Source: Thermoplasmata archaeon
GTDB lineage: Archaea; Thermoplasmatota; Thermoplasmata; Thermoplasmatales; Thermoplasmataceae
Reading direction: 5' to 3'
Assembly (NCBI GenBank): GCA_021811505.1
Contig: JAJZOM010000097.1
Location: forward strand, 1-8,540
DNA length: 8,540 bases
This document shows, piece after piece, positions 1 to 7,976 of this stretch. How positions within the stretch are numbered: the first letter of the stretch is position 1; the number at the start of each line of letters is the position of its first letter. The notes under the pieces are model-generated. The model made no database searches, was not told the origin of the DNA, and was given only the letters and a program-made list of their open reading frames with translations. The position numbers and the translations under genes are program-made.

Positions 1-996
1 ATGAGCAACCACCTTGCATTCTATGTAATGAATCATGCCGCTCTTTTCAGGGAACACGATCAACCCAAGGGGATCATAATTTCCGGACTGGTACTCTCAA
101 ACAGCGCAAAAATTTCAAAAAGCAAAGGGAATGCCATATCTCTGCTGAAAATTGCAAACAAGCACTCCGCTGACCTTTACAGGCTTTTTGCTACTGTGAA
201 CGCAGATATTTCTTCAATACTGGACTGGAATGAAACTGATCTTTCTGCCGTGAAACGTAAATATGACGCTTTCCTGGAGATAATGGATGAATCGCACCGT
301 TATCCTGAGCAGTCAAATAGACAAGTTGAAGACTGGTTTGACACAAAATTCAGAATTCACCGGAAGGAGTTCATCGAAAAGATGGACAGGTACGACATAA
401 GAGGTGCCTATGTTTCCATATTTTATGAAGTGATCAATGACCTGAAATATGTGGAGAACAGGGGCGGGGATGTTAATAAGTGCATCGAATCGATAAGGCG
501 GGACTGGATCCTAGCACTTACTCCAGTCATACCCCATACTTGTGAAGAACTCTGGGAAAAATTTGGGTTTGATGGTTTCGCAAGCGCGGCAGAACTGAAG
601 GATGACGCAGGAGAACAGCCTGACCTCAGGATCATAGACTCGGAGAACTATCTTCAGAACATTGTTAGGGACGTGAGGGAGATAATGAAGGCAACGGGAA
701 TAAACCCCCAGCAGATTCGCATTGAGACTTGCAACCCGAGGATACGGGAAGCAACTGTAATTTTGCTGGAGAACAGAATGAAAGATGTTCCTGCAGACCT
801 TAAATCAGTTATTCCTGATTTCATGAAGAACAAGCGGAACATTGATCTCACAAATGACAGGGAACTGCAGGTGCTGAGAGACAATCTAAATTACCTTTCT
901 ACGACATTCAAATGCAAAGTTTTTGCTGATGAAGCAAGGATTGAACCAGGTAAAAAGAACGCATGGCCGGGAAGACCTCTCATCCGCCTAAACTGA
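1..996 (+). CDS. leuS: Leucyl-tRNA synthetase, C-terminal part (5' end outside window)
   Basis: This is the last third of a class I leucyl-tRNA synthetase, the cytosolic enzyme that charges tRNA-Leu using ATP. Seen in the sequence: residues 2-14 resemble the NHL-containing stretch before the second catalytic signature; residues 37-41 read KISKS followed by KGN, the KMSKS loop that binds ATP, with Ile in place of Met; DWNE at 75-78 and the helical region to about 190 (ending HTCEELWEKFG) form the anticodon-binding bundle; residues 205-331 resemble the archaeal LeuRS C-terminal domain and end in a PGRP-type motif. Archaeal LeuRS is about 900-960 residues long, so the HIGH motif, most of the Rossmann fold and the CP1 editing domain are missing here and should lie upstream. 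The ATG at position 1 falls inside the catalytic core and is probably an internal methionine, not the true start. The stop is TGA at 994-996. A 45-base gap with a promoter follows, so the next gene is probably transcribed separately. Confidence 0.93.
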   Translation: MSNHLAFYVMNHAALFREHDQPKGIIISGLVLSNSAKISKSKGNAISLLKIANKHSADLYRLFATVNADISSILDWNETDLSAVKRKYDAFLEIMDESHRYPEQSNRQVEDWFDTKFRIHRKEFIEKMDRYDIRGAYVSIFYEVINDLKYVENRGGDVNKCIESIRRDWILALTPVIPHTCEELWEKFGFDGFASAAELKDDAGEQPDLRIIDSENYLQNIVRDVREIMKATGINPQQIRIETCNPRIREATVILLENRMKDVPADLKSVIPDFMKNKRNIDLTNDRELQVLRDNLNYLSTTFKCKVFADEARIEPGKKNAWPGRPLIRLN

Positions 997-1012
997 GGAA
1001 AGCCGAGCTATA

Positions 1013-1022
1013 TTTAATATAA
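1013..1022 (+). promoter_or_regulatory. TATA box of the aldolase-dehydrogenase gene
   Basis: The AT-rich stretch tttaatataa in the gap after leuS is centred about 24-25 bases before the ATG at 1042. That is the spacing expected between an archaeal TATA box and a transcription start lying at the start codon, so the mRNA is probably leaderless. No Shine-Dalgarno sequence precedes the ATG. The TTG at 1036 in the same frame would be only about 18 bases from the box, which argues against it as the start. Confidence 0.6.
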
Positions 1023-1041
1023 ATGTAAAATATGTTTGTCA

Positions 1042-3015
1042 ATGTCCGTTTCCAGCGATAATACTGACTCCGTTTCACTGATTGAAGAACGGGTTTTTTA
1101 TTCGAGAAAACTTGGCTCAGACCAAAACCTTGTTCTTCACGGTGGCGGCAATACTTCAGTCAAGACCGAAGAGATTGATCACACCGGTTCCAGGATTAAG
1201 GTGCTGAGAGTTAAAGGAAGTGGATCAGACCTTGCCACGATAACAGAAAGAGGTTTCACGGGTCTCCGCATGAATGACATGCTTTCGGCCATGAAAATTG
1301 ACAAGATGTCCGATCAGGAGATGGTTGATTTCATGAAGAAAAGCATGGTCGATCCATCCGAACCTTCTCCAAGTGTAGAATCATTCCTTCACGCTTTCAT
1401 ACCTGACAGATTCGTAGATCATTCACATTCAGATGCCATTCTTTCAATCACTAATACGCCACTTTCTCCGGAGGATATAAGGAAGATATTCCGGAATGTA
1501 CTTGTAATCCCATATATTCCTCCCGGTTTTAAGCTGGCAAGGGCGATTTTGTCCAAAACGCAGAATATACCGGAGGGAACTGAGGGCATAATCCTTTCAA
1601 AACATGGATTATTCACATTTGGAAAAACCGGTGAGGAGAGCTACAGCCGCCATTTAAAAATCGTTCAGATAGCGGAATCATACATAGCATCGAAATCAGG
1701 AAAAGATCTGTTCAAAAAAGAATTTGAGGAAATTCCCGACGATGCAGTAATGAGTATTGTTCCTGAGATACGGGGAAAACTTTCTGCCAGACAAAGGAAA
1801 ATACTTAGAATAGAGAATACGGGAATTGCGAGAGATATCTCTCTTTCCAAGGAGGCACAGATCTTCGAGATACAGGGGCCGGCAACTCCTGACATGCTCA
1901 TCAGAACAAAATACGAGTATGCATACGTAGACAGACCCGAACATGCACCCGAAGTGATCGATAAATTTGTGGAACGCTATAAAATGGATTACAACGAATA
2001 TGTGAAAGGCTTCCCGATGCACGACCCATATCCGGCAGTGATCGTGATACGCGGATTCGGGTTAATCACAGCAGGAATTTCCGATAAAGAGACCCTGATC
2101 GTGAGGGATCAGTTCATTCACTCAATGATAGTTAACTCCCGTGCCAGAAAAATCGCAGGAAACGCATTCATATCCAAGAAAGAGGCGTATGAAATGGAGT
2201 ATTGGCCACTGGAGGAGGCAAAACTGAAGAAGATGAAACCACGATTCCTGCAGGGGACTGTATCCATTGTCACCGGAGCTGCTAACGGCATAGGCCTTGA
2301 AGCTGCAAGAAAACTTTCCGAAAATGGTTCTATTGTCATTGCATGCGACATGGATCCATCAATTGAAACAGTAGCAAAGGAACTCCAAAAATCCACACAA
2401 ACTACAATATTTCCCTATATTATCGACATTTCCGATGAAGCAAAGGTCACCGAGATGTTCAGGACAATAACTATGAAATTTGGGGCAGTGGATATTCTGT
2501 TCAACAATGCCGGAGTACTGAAAAGCGATCCCATTGAAAAAATTTCAATGGAAGAGCTGGATTTCCACTACAGGGTAAACTCACGTGGAACCTTCCTGAT
2601 GACCAAGGAAGCTTTCAAGTTCATGAAGGCACAGAAAATCGGAGGAAACATTGTATTCAACATTAGCAAGAATCTGACCCACCCGGGACCGGAGATGCTG
2701 TCATACGGTTCTTCAAAGGCTTTTGCCGCACAGATATGCCACTACGTATCAAAGGAAGGGGGGGCGTTCGGAATTCGCGCCAACATAATTAATCCCGACA
2801 AGGTTTTCAAGGGGTCAAAGATCTGGGAAAACGGCGTTTTGGAATCGCGAGCCAAAGCGAAGGGCCAGACTGTTGAAGAATACAAAACGCAGAATCTGCT
2901 CAGAAGAGAGGTGTTGCCGGAACATGTTGCCAATGTGCTTCTTTCACTGGTTAACGAGGAGGTATTCGGGGCAACGACAGATGCAATGATTCCTGTTGAC
3001 GGGGGCATCAAATAG
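1042..3015 (+). CDS. Bifunctional class II aldolase / short-chain dehydrogenase (rhamnulose-1-phosphate aldolase-alcohol dehydrogenase type)
   Basis: This 657-residue fusion matches the length and layout of the RhaD aldolase/alcohol dehydrogenase family. In that family the aldolase splits a deoxyketose-1-phosphate such as rhamnulose-1-phosphate into dihydroxyacetone phosphate and L-lactaldehyde, and the dehydrogenase oxidises the aldehyde. Visible in the sequence, counted from ATG 1042: HGGGNTS at 33-39, a likely catalytic Glu113, probable zinc ligands His127, His129 (HSHSD) and His188 (KHG), then a linker domain with a conserved DPYPAVIVIRGFGL stretch at about 328-341. The C-terminal dehydrogenase has the TGxxxGIG nucleotide loop at 411-418, Asp436 at the end of the second strand (suggesting NAD over NADP), NNAG at 488-491, and candidate catalytic Ser542, Tyr555 and Lys559. 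Both halves therefore look active. No kinase, isomerase or sugar transporter gene is adjacent, so the true substrate cannot be read from context. Homology is clear; the exact sugar is inference. The 3' end overlaps the next gene, on the opposite strand. Confidence 0.87.
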   Translation: MSVSSDNTDSVSLIEERVFYSRKLGSDQNLVLHGGGNTSVKTEEIDHTGSRIKVLRVKGSGSDLATITERGFTGLRMNDMLSAMKIDKMSDQEMVDFMKKSMVDPSEPSPSVESFLHAFIPDRFVDHSHSDAILSITNTPLSPEDIRKIFRNVLVIPYIPPGFKLARAILSKTQNIPEGTEGIILSKHGLFTFGKTGEESYSRHLKIVQIAESYIASKSGKDLFKKEFEEIPDDAVMSIVPEIRGKLSARQRKILRIENTGIARDISLSKEAQIFEIQGPATPDMLIRTKYEYAYVDRPEHAPEVIDKFVERYKMDYNEYVKGFPMHDPYPAVIVIRGFGLITAGISDKETLIVRDQFIHSMIVNSRARKIAGNAFISKKEAYEMEYWPLEEAKLKKMKPRFLQGTVSIVTGAANGIGLEAARKLSENGSIVIACDMDPSIETVAKELQKSTQTTIFPYIIDISDEAKVTEMFRTITMKFGAVDILFNNAGVLKSDPIEKISMEELDFHYRVNSRGTFLMTKEAFKFMKAQKIGGNIVFNISKNLTHPGPEMLSYGSSKAFAAQICHYVSKEGGAFGIRANIINPDKVFKGSKIWENGVLESRAKAKGQTVEEYKTQNLLRREVLPEHVANVLLSLVNEEVFGATTDAMIPVDGGIK

Positions 3016-3979
3016 ATATCAGGTGCCTCATTATCTTCCATATCTTTATATCAATGCCAAATCCTTCAAAATCAGACTTTGCAAACCTGGCGTTTTTAAT
3101 ATTTTTCAAAGTCAGCATTTTTCCATCCCTTGACGCCACAAGAAGGTCAAAAAGCCCCTGATAGGCAGAAAACCTGTTCCTGATTCTCTCCCGATAAAGC
3201 ACTTTCAGTTCCTCTGTGTCTCCAGCTTCCTTGAGACACTGCACCAGTATTTCCGCAGATGTCAGGGAAGGGATAATGCCTTCCCCTGTGATGGGACTTA
3301 CTGTGCCAATAGATTCACCAGTCCCTATGATGTTTTGGTTGAACATCTGATCAAATAACGGCTTCAGCCTTATTTTTCTCGATAAAACTTTTTTATATAC
3401 AGTCCCGGCCAAAGCCTGATTTATCGCTTCCATGCTGTCTGCTCCAGCACCAACATGAAATCCGTTTTTCAATGGAAATTCCCAGTAATACCCGGTTCCT
3501 CTGCTGAAATATCTGAAATGAAAGTCCGCATGATCCGCTTTGTCGGTTACGTACTCCTTTGTGTACATCAGGAAATCATTTTCAGCCCGTCCCAGGTAAT
3601 ATCTCGAAACTCCGGTTGCATCAATAACTGTGTCGCTGGATTCATATTTCGCCCGCGCTCTCTCGTGTTTGTGCCCGGAAATGAGGTCATTCTCGAGCCT
3701 GTTTTTGTCAATTGTACAGATGCCTGCCGAGGAAAATGTGAGTTCCGGCAACTCGGGTCCCGAGATGGTAACTTCTTTTCCCTCGCGTTCAATATAATCA
3801 TCAGCATTTAAGTTAACAGATCGAAGGATGTCCCGAAGTTTCCGAATGTTGGTGGCATATCCGCACGGCACATAGAAATCCTGAGTCTTTGGGTCAAATC
3901 CCCTCACTTCAAAGCCTTCGTCATCCAGTCTTTTGAGGAGATATGAACCTGACATGCCGAGACCAGCCACAATGATCAT
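3008..3979 (-). CDS. FAD-dependent oxidoreductase, geranylgeranyl reductase family
   Basis: A 323-residue flavoprotein of the family that saturates the isoprenoid chains of archaeal membrane lipids, or related polyprenyl substrates. Counted from ATG 3979: a Rossmann start MIIVAGLGMSGSYL with GxGxxG at 6-11 and Asp29 at the end of the second strand; PCGYAT near 38-43, recalling the CG motif of the family; VIDATG at 118-123; YYWEFP at 164-169 followed by VGAGA at 176-180, a recognisable reductase signature; and SPITGEG at about 228-234, equivalent to the family's PLTGEG loop. The usual GDA motif before that loop, whose Asp contacts FAD, reads GTGES. The protein is also short against roughly 390-450 residues in characterised enzymes; most of what is missing seems to be the C-terminal part. 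A longer frame starts at GTG 4000, but the ATG is preferred because the Rossmann strand begins there and a TATA-like box lies about 27 bases upstream. Substrate is unknown; an ordinary digeranylgeranyl lipid reductase is possible but not shown. Confidence 0.75.
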   Translation of the reverse strand: MIIVAGLGMSGSYLLKRLDDEGFEVRGFDPKTQDFYVPCGYATNIRKLRDILRSVNLNADDYIEREGKEVTISGPELPELTFSSAGICTIDKNRLENDLISGHKHERARAKYESSDTVIDATGVSRYYLGRAENDFLMYTKEYVTDKADHADFHFRYFSRGTGYYWEFPLKNGFHVGAGADSMEAINQALAGTVYKKVLSRKIRLKPLFDQMFNQNIIGTGESIGTVSPITGEGIIPSLTSAEILVQCLKEAGDTEELKVLYRERIRNRFSAYQGLFDLLVASRDGKMLTLKNIKNARFAKSDFEGFGIDIKIWKIMRHLISI

Positions 3980-4002
3980 GATTAACCTGTATACGCGCAC
4001 AC

Positions 4003-4010
4003 TAAATATT
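4003..4010. promoter_or_regulatory. Shared TATA-like element between divergent genes
   Basis: The 52 bases between the start codons of the reductase (ATG 3979, minus strand) and truA (TTG 4032, plus strand) hold one good TATA-like stretch, taaatatt, containing the palindrome AATATT. Its centre is about 27 bases from the reductase ATG and about 25 bases from the truA TTG, so it sits at the normal archaeal TATA distance for a leaderless transcript on either strand. One element may therefore serve both genes. A second short palindrome, gtatac at 3989-3994, lies in the same gap but is closer than a TATA box should be to the minus-strand start. Confidence 0.55.
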
Positions 4011-4031
4011 CATGTCACATTAACTTCCGCA

Positions 4032-4811
4032 TTGAGACTGTTCATAAAGTTCGGCTACCTGGGTTGGCTCTTCACAGGTTACCAGAGCAGCAACGGAAAC
4101 CGGAATGTAGAAGATACCATCCTCAATGTTCTGAGAGAGAGAAAAATTGCAGATTCATTGAATTCAGCAGCGAGAACCGATCGCAATGTCTCTGCCATAG
4201 GCAACGTGATTGCCCTAAATTCCGAGGAGAAACCTGGAAAGATACTGGGCATATTGAATTCTTCAATTGACGGAATGGTATTTCATCAGCATGCAGAAGT
4301 TGCAGAGGATGCCAATCCGAGGCACTGTGATTTCAAAATCTACAGGTACATGATTCCTAGAGACACAGATATTGGCCCGAAATTTAAGGCAGTATTGAGA
4401 TCTTTTGTTGGAACTCATGATTTCTCATCATTCTGCAGAGTGGACAATAGAAATACCAGCCGGTCCATTAAGTCAATCGTGGTTAAGAAAGCAGGAGACA
4501 CAGTATATGTTGATTTCGTTGCAGGAAGTTTCCTATGGAATCAGATCAGGACCATTATGGCATACGCCCTTGATCACTCATTTGATGAAACATTGGAGGA
4601 CCCGTTTCAGCTGAGGGAGAGATATCCGAAGCTGGTGCGACCTGAACCTCTGATTCTGATCGATATAGAATATAGTGGTCTCACCTTCGAAACCTATTCG
4701 AGCAAATCCAAGAATGCAGACTTCCGTTCGAGACTCATGGAAATTTCTATGAAAAATCAGGTATTGGCACAATTCGCAACCCAACTGAAACTCTCGTCCA
4801 CTACGCGCTAA
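4032..4811 (+). CDS. truA: tRNA pseudouridine synthase A
   Basis: TruA isomerises uridines in the anticodon stem-loop (positions 38-40 in the bacterial enzyme) to pseudouridine. The 259-residue length from TTG 4032 fits the family. Counted from that start: strand FIKFGYLGW then FTGYQ at 4-18; the catalytic loop ARTDRNVSA with Asp50 as nucleophile; IYRY at 103-106, with Tyr104 matching the conserved active-site tyrosine; GTHDFSSF at 127-134, a strong family signature; and SFLWNQIRTIM at 166-176, with Arg173 matching the conserved arginine of the C-terminal half. Start choice: the frame is open back to ATG 3933, but that would overlap the divergent reductase gene and add about 33 residues without family likeness. 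The TTG puts MRLFIKFGY at the N-terminus, as in other TruA proteins, and lies about 25 bases after a TATA-like box. The function is well supported; the TTG start is inference. Confidence 0.93.
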   Translation: MRLFIKFGYLGWLFTGYQSSNGNRNVEDTILNVLRERKIADSLNSAARTDRNVSAIGNVIALNSEEKPGKILGILNSSIDGMVFHQHAEVAEDANPRHCDFKIYRYMIPRDTDIGPKFKAVLRSFVGTHDFSSFCRVDNRNTSRSIKSIVVKKAGDTVYVDFVAGSFLWNQIRTIMAYALDHSFDETLEDPFQLRERYPKLVRPEPLILIDIEYSGLTFETYSSKSKNADFRSRLMEISMKNQVLAQFATQLKLSSTTR

Positions 4812-4983
4812 AGTTTTGGATTATGTGACCAATGGATCTGTAGATCAATAACGGTAATCGCAACTATGGGCTATTTGAGAGCAACCATTCCCCTTATGTT
4901 GAGAGAAGCTTTGTGAACAGTTTCTCCTTCGATGCAACAGGAATTGTGAATTAAGTAATAATATCTGTAATGCATCCTGTGCC
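4812..4983. other. Intergenic gap with coding-like remnant and an imperfect palindrome
   Basis: The 172 bases between truA and the transporter hold no recognisable intact gene and no tRNA. Read on the plus strand, two adjacent frames look like a broken protein end: frame 1 gives VLDYVTNGSVDQ up to a TAA at 4849-4851, and frame 2, open from 4844, gives a serine- and asparagine-rich stretch including NNGNRNYGLFE and ending SFSFDATGIVN before a TAA at 4952-4954. A single-base shift near 4846 would join them. This may be a decayed gene end or chance. A short inverted repeat, GATCT-GT-AGATC, lies at 4835-4846. The right end carries the transporter promoter. Confidence 0.35.
4956..4964 (+). promoter_or_regulatory. 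TATA box of the transporter gene
   Basis: The stretch taataatat is centred about 24 bases before GTG 4984, again fitting a leaderless transcript. No Shine-Dalgarno sequence is visible between the box and the GTG. The spacing supports GTG as the true start, and no other in-frame ATG or GTG lies between the upstream in-frame stop at 4900-4902 and position 4984. Confidence 0.55.
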
Positions 4984-6174
4984 GTGGGATACAGGATACA
5001 GGCCACATCAATAAACGTGGCGAGAGCAGTGTACGCACTGAATTGGTTCAACATTGCCCCTGGACTGAAGTACATTGCGTCAGATTTCAGGTTCCAGATT
5101 ATTCAGCTCGGGATTATAACAACCGCATTCTACATCGGCCTTTCAACGTTTCAGATGGTTGGCGGACTCCTCTCCGGCAGGATCGGAAACAAAAATACTG
5201 CAGTACTCGGCATCGCGATTCTTGGTGTTTCAGTCATAACTACGGGACTGTCCGGAAACCTCTTTGAACTGTTTGTCTCAAGACTATTTGCGGGAATAGG
5301 TTCGGCGCTTTTTTTCTCTCCAGCCCTCGGCCTGCTTGCAGATATTGTCCCGAAGGGGAGCTACAGCTTTTATGTCGGCATGTTCAACGGGTCCTTCAAT
5401 CTGGGTGGTGGCGTTGGAATAATCGGATGGGCATTGCTCGACCAGGTCTACGGCTGGAGGGCTCCGCTGGTACTGGCCGGCATTATAATGTTATCCATTG
5501 CACTGGAAAACCTCGTTGTTCTTCGTAAATTTGGCAGAGTTGCCGGGAACAGTAACAACCTGGTAAAGAGGGCCCGGGTAGTGTTGAAGGGAAGTGAAAT
5601 ATGGTTGCTACCCGTTATCGCCATGTCTGCGATATTTTCTGAAACAGTAATCGGACAACTATTTGTCTACTACGCGGAAGTTCATATGCATTATTCTCCG
5701 AATCTTGCAGGTTCCCTGGGCACCGTATATCTACTAATAGGATTCTTTGGAGGCACAATGGGAGGGTATATCTTCGGAAAGATACGGAGAAAGATCATGA
5801 TGTTCGTGGCATCGGCGTTAATTTTATCCGTCCTTACTGCAATGGTTCCTCTGACTTCCAGTTACGTCCTCCTTTTTGTACTGATGATGGCGCTGGGAAT
5901 CATGACAGTTAACGGTTTTTCCATGCTTTATACCATAATAATAGAGAAAACCAAGGATAGAGGCATGATATCATTTGCCCTGTCGTTTGTAAATTTCCTG
6001 CAGATTGCAGTGGGAGCTTTCAGTCCTGCACTATTTTCAGTGTTATCATTCTATCATGGATATGTTGTTTCCTGGGTGACGCTCGGAATCTTGGGAGCCG
6101 CATGTGCATCAGCAGGCATTCTGATGAGAGGAGAAATAGAGAAAGAAGCGCGCATCTCTTCAACTAATATTTAA
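4984..6174 (+). CDS. Major facilitator superfamily transporter
   Basis: A 396-residue integral membrane protein, the usual length for a 12-helix major facilitator transporter, which moves small solutes using an ion gradient or by uniport. Hydrophobic segments run almost throughout: about 9-28, 40-62, 72-90, 94-118, 127-150, 158-180, then, after a charged loop near 181-204 with several Lys and Arg, about 206-228, 240-263, 270-289, 293-313, 328-352 and 358-381. The central charged loop divides two six-helix halves. [11 protein letters not shown] at 60-70 is a form of motif A between helices 2 and 3, and [13 protein letters not shown] at 99-111 resembles the helix 4 motif with its conserved Arg100. 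[11 protein letters not shown] at 135-145 resembles motif C, more typical of antiporters, but this is weak evidence. The substrate cannot be told from sequence. It has its own promoter and ends 22 bases before the ligase start, with no evident functional link to it. Confidence 0.9.
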   Translation: MGYRIQATSINVARAVYALNWFNIAPGLKYIASDFRFQIIQLGIITTAFYIGLSTFQMVGGLLSGRIGNKNTAVLGIAILGVSVITTGLSGNLFELFVSRLFAGIGSALFFSPALGLLADIVPKGSYSFYVGMFNGSFNLGGGVGIIGWALLDQVYGWRAPLVLAGIIMLSIALENLVVLRKFGRVAGNSNNLVKRARVVLKGSEIWLLPVIAMSAIFSETVIGQLFVYYAEVHMHYSPNLAGSLGTVYLLIGFFGGTMGGYIFGKIRRKIMMFVASALILSVLTAMVPLTSSYVLLFVLMMALGIMTVNGFSMLYTIIIEKTKDRGMISFALSFVNFLQIAVGAFSPALFSVLSFYHGYVVSWVTLGILGAACASAGILMRGEIEKEARISSTNI

Positions 6175-6176
6175 TA
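6168..6176 (+). promoter_or_regulatory. TATA box of the DNA ligase gene, overlapping the transporter stop
   Basis: The stretch tatttaata covers the last codons and TAA stop of the transporter gene and is centred about 25 bases before GTG 6197. The ligase therefore probably has its own leaderless transcript, although read-through from the transporter remains possible because only 22 bases separate the two frames. A second AT-rich stretch, caatatat at 6185-6192, is too close to the start codon to act as its TATA box. Confidence 0.55.
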
Positions 6177-6196
6177 GAATCTACCAATATATCTTC

Positions 6197-7966
6197 GTGG
6201 ATTTCATCCGGGTCGTCGATAGTTTCACAGAGATGTCCAATACCCGCAAAAGGCTGGAACTTACTGAAATACTTGTCAGTCTCTTTACAGAAGCGGGGGA
6301 GGACCTGAAGAAACTTGTATATCTTATTCAGGGGAAACTTGCCCCCGATTACGAAGGAATAGAGCTCGGCATGGCCGATAAACTTCTGATAAAAGGCCTT
6401 TCACTTATTTCAGGTAAACCGGAAAAAGACGTGGAGGAACTTTTCATAAAAGAAGGAGACCTTGGACTTGTCGCTAGACTTATCGCTGGAGGGAAATCGC
6501 AGAACACGCTGATTTCCCAGAAACTTACCGTCCAGTACGTCTACGATTCCCTGATGAAGCTGGCGAAGATAAAGGGAGAAGGCAGTATAAAAAATAAGAT
6601 TGGCTTGTTCCAGGATCTTGTTATAAATTCATCACCCAGCGAAGCTATGTACATAACACGAATAGTCAGCGGCAAGCTGAGGCTGGGAGTTTCTGATGCA
6701 ACGATACTGGACGCTTTGGTTAAAGCTTTCGCGGACAAGGATCAGGCCGTGAGCATTGAGGAGGCTTACAACTTCCATCCCGATATCGGCCTGATAGCCG
6801 AGATGCTCAGGAACGGGGAGGTATCCCAAGTGGTAAAAATAGGCCCTGCTCCAATGATTCCGGCTAAGGTGATGCTTGCCGAAAGATTGCATGAAGTCCG
6901 GCAAATTCTTGATAAAATGGGTGGGACCGCTTCCTTCGAATACAAGTATGATGGGCTGAGAACACAAATTCACCTGAAGGACGGGAATGTGAGAATATTC
7001 TCGAGAGGATCAGAGGAAACTACCAAGAATTTTCCCGATATAGTGAAACACACCCTGGAGACATTCTCATGCACTTCCTGTATACTTGACGGGGAAGCAG
7101 TACCGTACGATTCCGAAACTGGAGAATTATATCCATTTCAGACCGTTTCCAGGAGGCGCGGAAGAAAATATGATCTGGACGCGAAGAGCAAGGAGATACC
7201 GGTGGTAGTGTTCCTGTTTGACATAATTTACCTGGATGGAAAGGAACTTCACAGGGAACCGTATGAAGCAAGGAGAAAGGTTCTTGAATCCCTGTTTACC
7301 CCTAACGATCATTTCAAACTGGCAAACAGACTGGTTTCTTCGGATGAAGATGCCATAGAGAAGTTTTTTGAACAGTCAATCAGTTCCGGATGCGAGGGTA
7401 TCGTCGCAAAGAATGTGTCGGAGGATTCCGTGTACCGTGCCGGTGCACGTGGCTGGCTGTGGATAAAACTTAAAAGAGATTACCAGTCTAAATTCGAAGA
7501 CAGCCTTGACCTTGTTGTGATCGGTTCATTCGGAGGGCATGGCAGAAGGAAAGGCACATACGGCGCTCTTCTCATGGCCGCGTACAACAAGGAAAGCGAT
7601 ACATTCGAGTCAATATGTAAACTCGGGACAGGCTTCACTGACGAGGTTCTTTTCAATCTTCCCCGCAAATTTGAGGCAATCGCGTCAAGGGATAAACCTG
7701 CACGTGTAGAATCTTTCATGATTCCAGATACATGGTTCGAACCTGTGCACGTACTCGAGATAATAGGGGCAGAAATAACGATCAGCCCTGTTCATGCCTG
7801 TGCTTACGGCGTAATTGAGAAGGGAGCAGGACTTGCAATAAGATTCCCGAGATTCACCGGTAAATGGAGAGATGATAAAACGCCAGAGGATGCGACCACT
7901 ACTTCGGAAATCATTCAAATGTATAAAATGCAGAAAAAGGGAAATGTTGGCTCATCAGAGCCTTAG
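6197..7966 (+). CDS. lig: ATP-dependent DNA ligase, archaeal/eukaryotic type I
   Basis: Seals nicks in duplex DNA by way of an enzyme-AMP intermediate, joining Okazaki fragments and finishing repair. At 589 residues it fits archaeal replicative ligases. Domains in order: an alpha-helical DNA-binding domain at about 1-215, the adenylation domain at about 216-430, and a C-terminal OB fold at about 431-575. All nucleotidyltransferase motifs are present: motif I KYDG with the AMP-accepting Lys250, followed by Arg255; motif III around FSRGSEE with Arg270; Glu300 in ILDGEAV; motif IIIa [10 protein letters not shown] at 339-348; motif IV EGIVAK at 400-405; and motif V WIKLKRDY at 422-429. Motif VI may be the IRFPRF stretch near 548-553. 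GTG 6197 is chosen because [19 protein letters not shown] matches the usual N-terminal helix and a TATA box lies 25 bases upstream; an ATG at 6233 would cut that helix. A lysine-rich tail follows the OB fold. The gene converges on ssb with a 10-base gap. Confidence 0.97.
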   Translation: MDFIRVVDSFTEMSNTRKRLELTEILVSLFTEAGEDLKKLVYLIQGKLAPDYEGIELGMADKLLIKGLSLISGKPEKDVEELFIKEGDLGLVARLIAGGKSQNTLISQKLTVQYVYDSLMKLAKIKGEGSIKNKIGLFQDLVINSSPSEAMYITRIVSGKLRLGVSDATILDALVKAFADKDQAVSIEEAYNFHPDIGLIAEMLRNGEVSQVVKIGPAPMIPAKVMLAERLHEVRQILDKMGGTASFEYKYDGLRTQIHLKDGNVRIFSRGSEETTKNFPDIVKHTLETFSCTSCILDGEAVPYDSETGELYPFQTVSRRRGRKYDLDAKSKEIPVVVFLFDIIYLDGKELHREPYEARRKVLESLFTPNDHFKLANRLVSSDEDAIEKFFEQSISSGCEGIVAKNVSEDSVYRAGARGWLWIKLKRDYQSKFEDSLDLVVIGSFGGHGRRKGTYGALLMAAYNKESDTFESICKLGTGFTDEVLFNLPRKFEAIASRDKPARVESFMIPDTWFEPVHVLEIIGAEITISPVHACAYGVIEKGAGLAIRFPRFTGKWRDDKTPEDATTTSEIIQMYKMQKKGNVGSSEP

Positions 7967-7976
7967 AAAATAATCT

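Noticed and set aside
1036..1041. TTG start giving two more residues on the aldolase-dehydrogenase
   Set aside because: It is only about 18 bases from the TATA box and an ATG follows two codons later at normal distance.
1696..2022. 108-codon frame on the minus strand inside the aldolase-dehydrogenase gene
   Set aside because: Cysteine- and histidine-rich by chance; it is opposite a conserved gene and shows no family signature.
3455..3811. 118-codon frame on the plus strand inside the reductase gene
   Set aside because: It lies fully opposite a gene with clear family motifs, and its own translation shows no recognisable domain.
3980..4000. GTG 4000 start of the reductase
   Set aside because: It adds seven residues before the Rossmann strand and would lie only about 7 bases from the TATA-like box.
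3933..4031. Upstream extension of truA from ATG 3933 (also ATG 3954, 3972, 3978)
   Set aside because: It overlaps the 5' end of the divergent reductase gene, adds residues unlike TruA, and has no promoter at the right distance.
4835..4846. GATCT-GT-AGATC inverted repeat as an operator or terminator
   Set aside because: A five-base arm with a two-base spacer is common by chance, it is far from any start, and no T tract follows it.
4866..4916. 16-codon ORF starting ATGGGCTAT in the truA-transporter gap
   Set aside because: Too short to support, with no TATA box at a suitable distance and no known leader peptide similarity.
6632..6973. 113-codon frame on the minus strand inside the ligase gene
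   Set aside because: It is a shadow of the conserved ligase coding sequence and has no promoter or recognisable domain.
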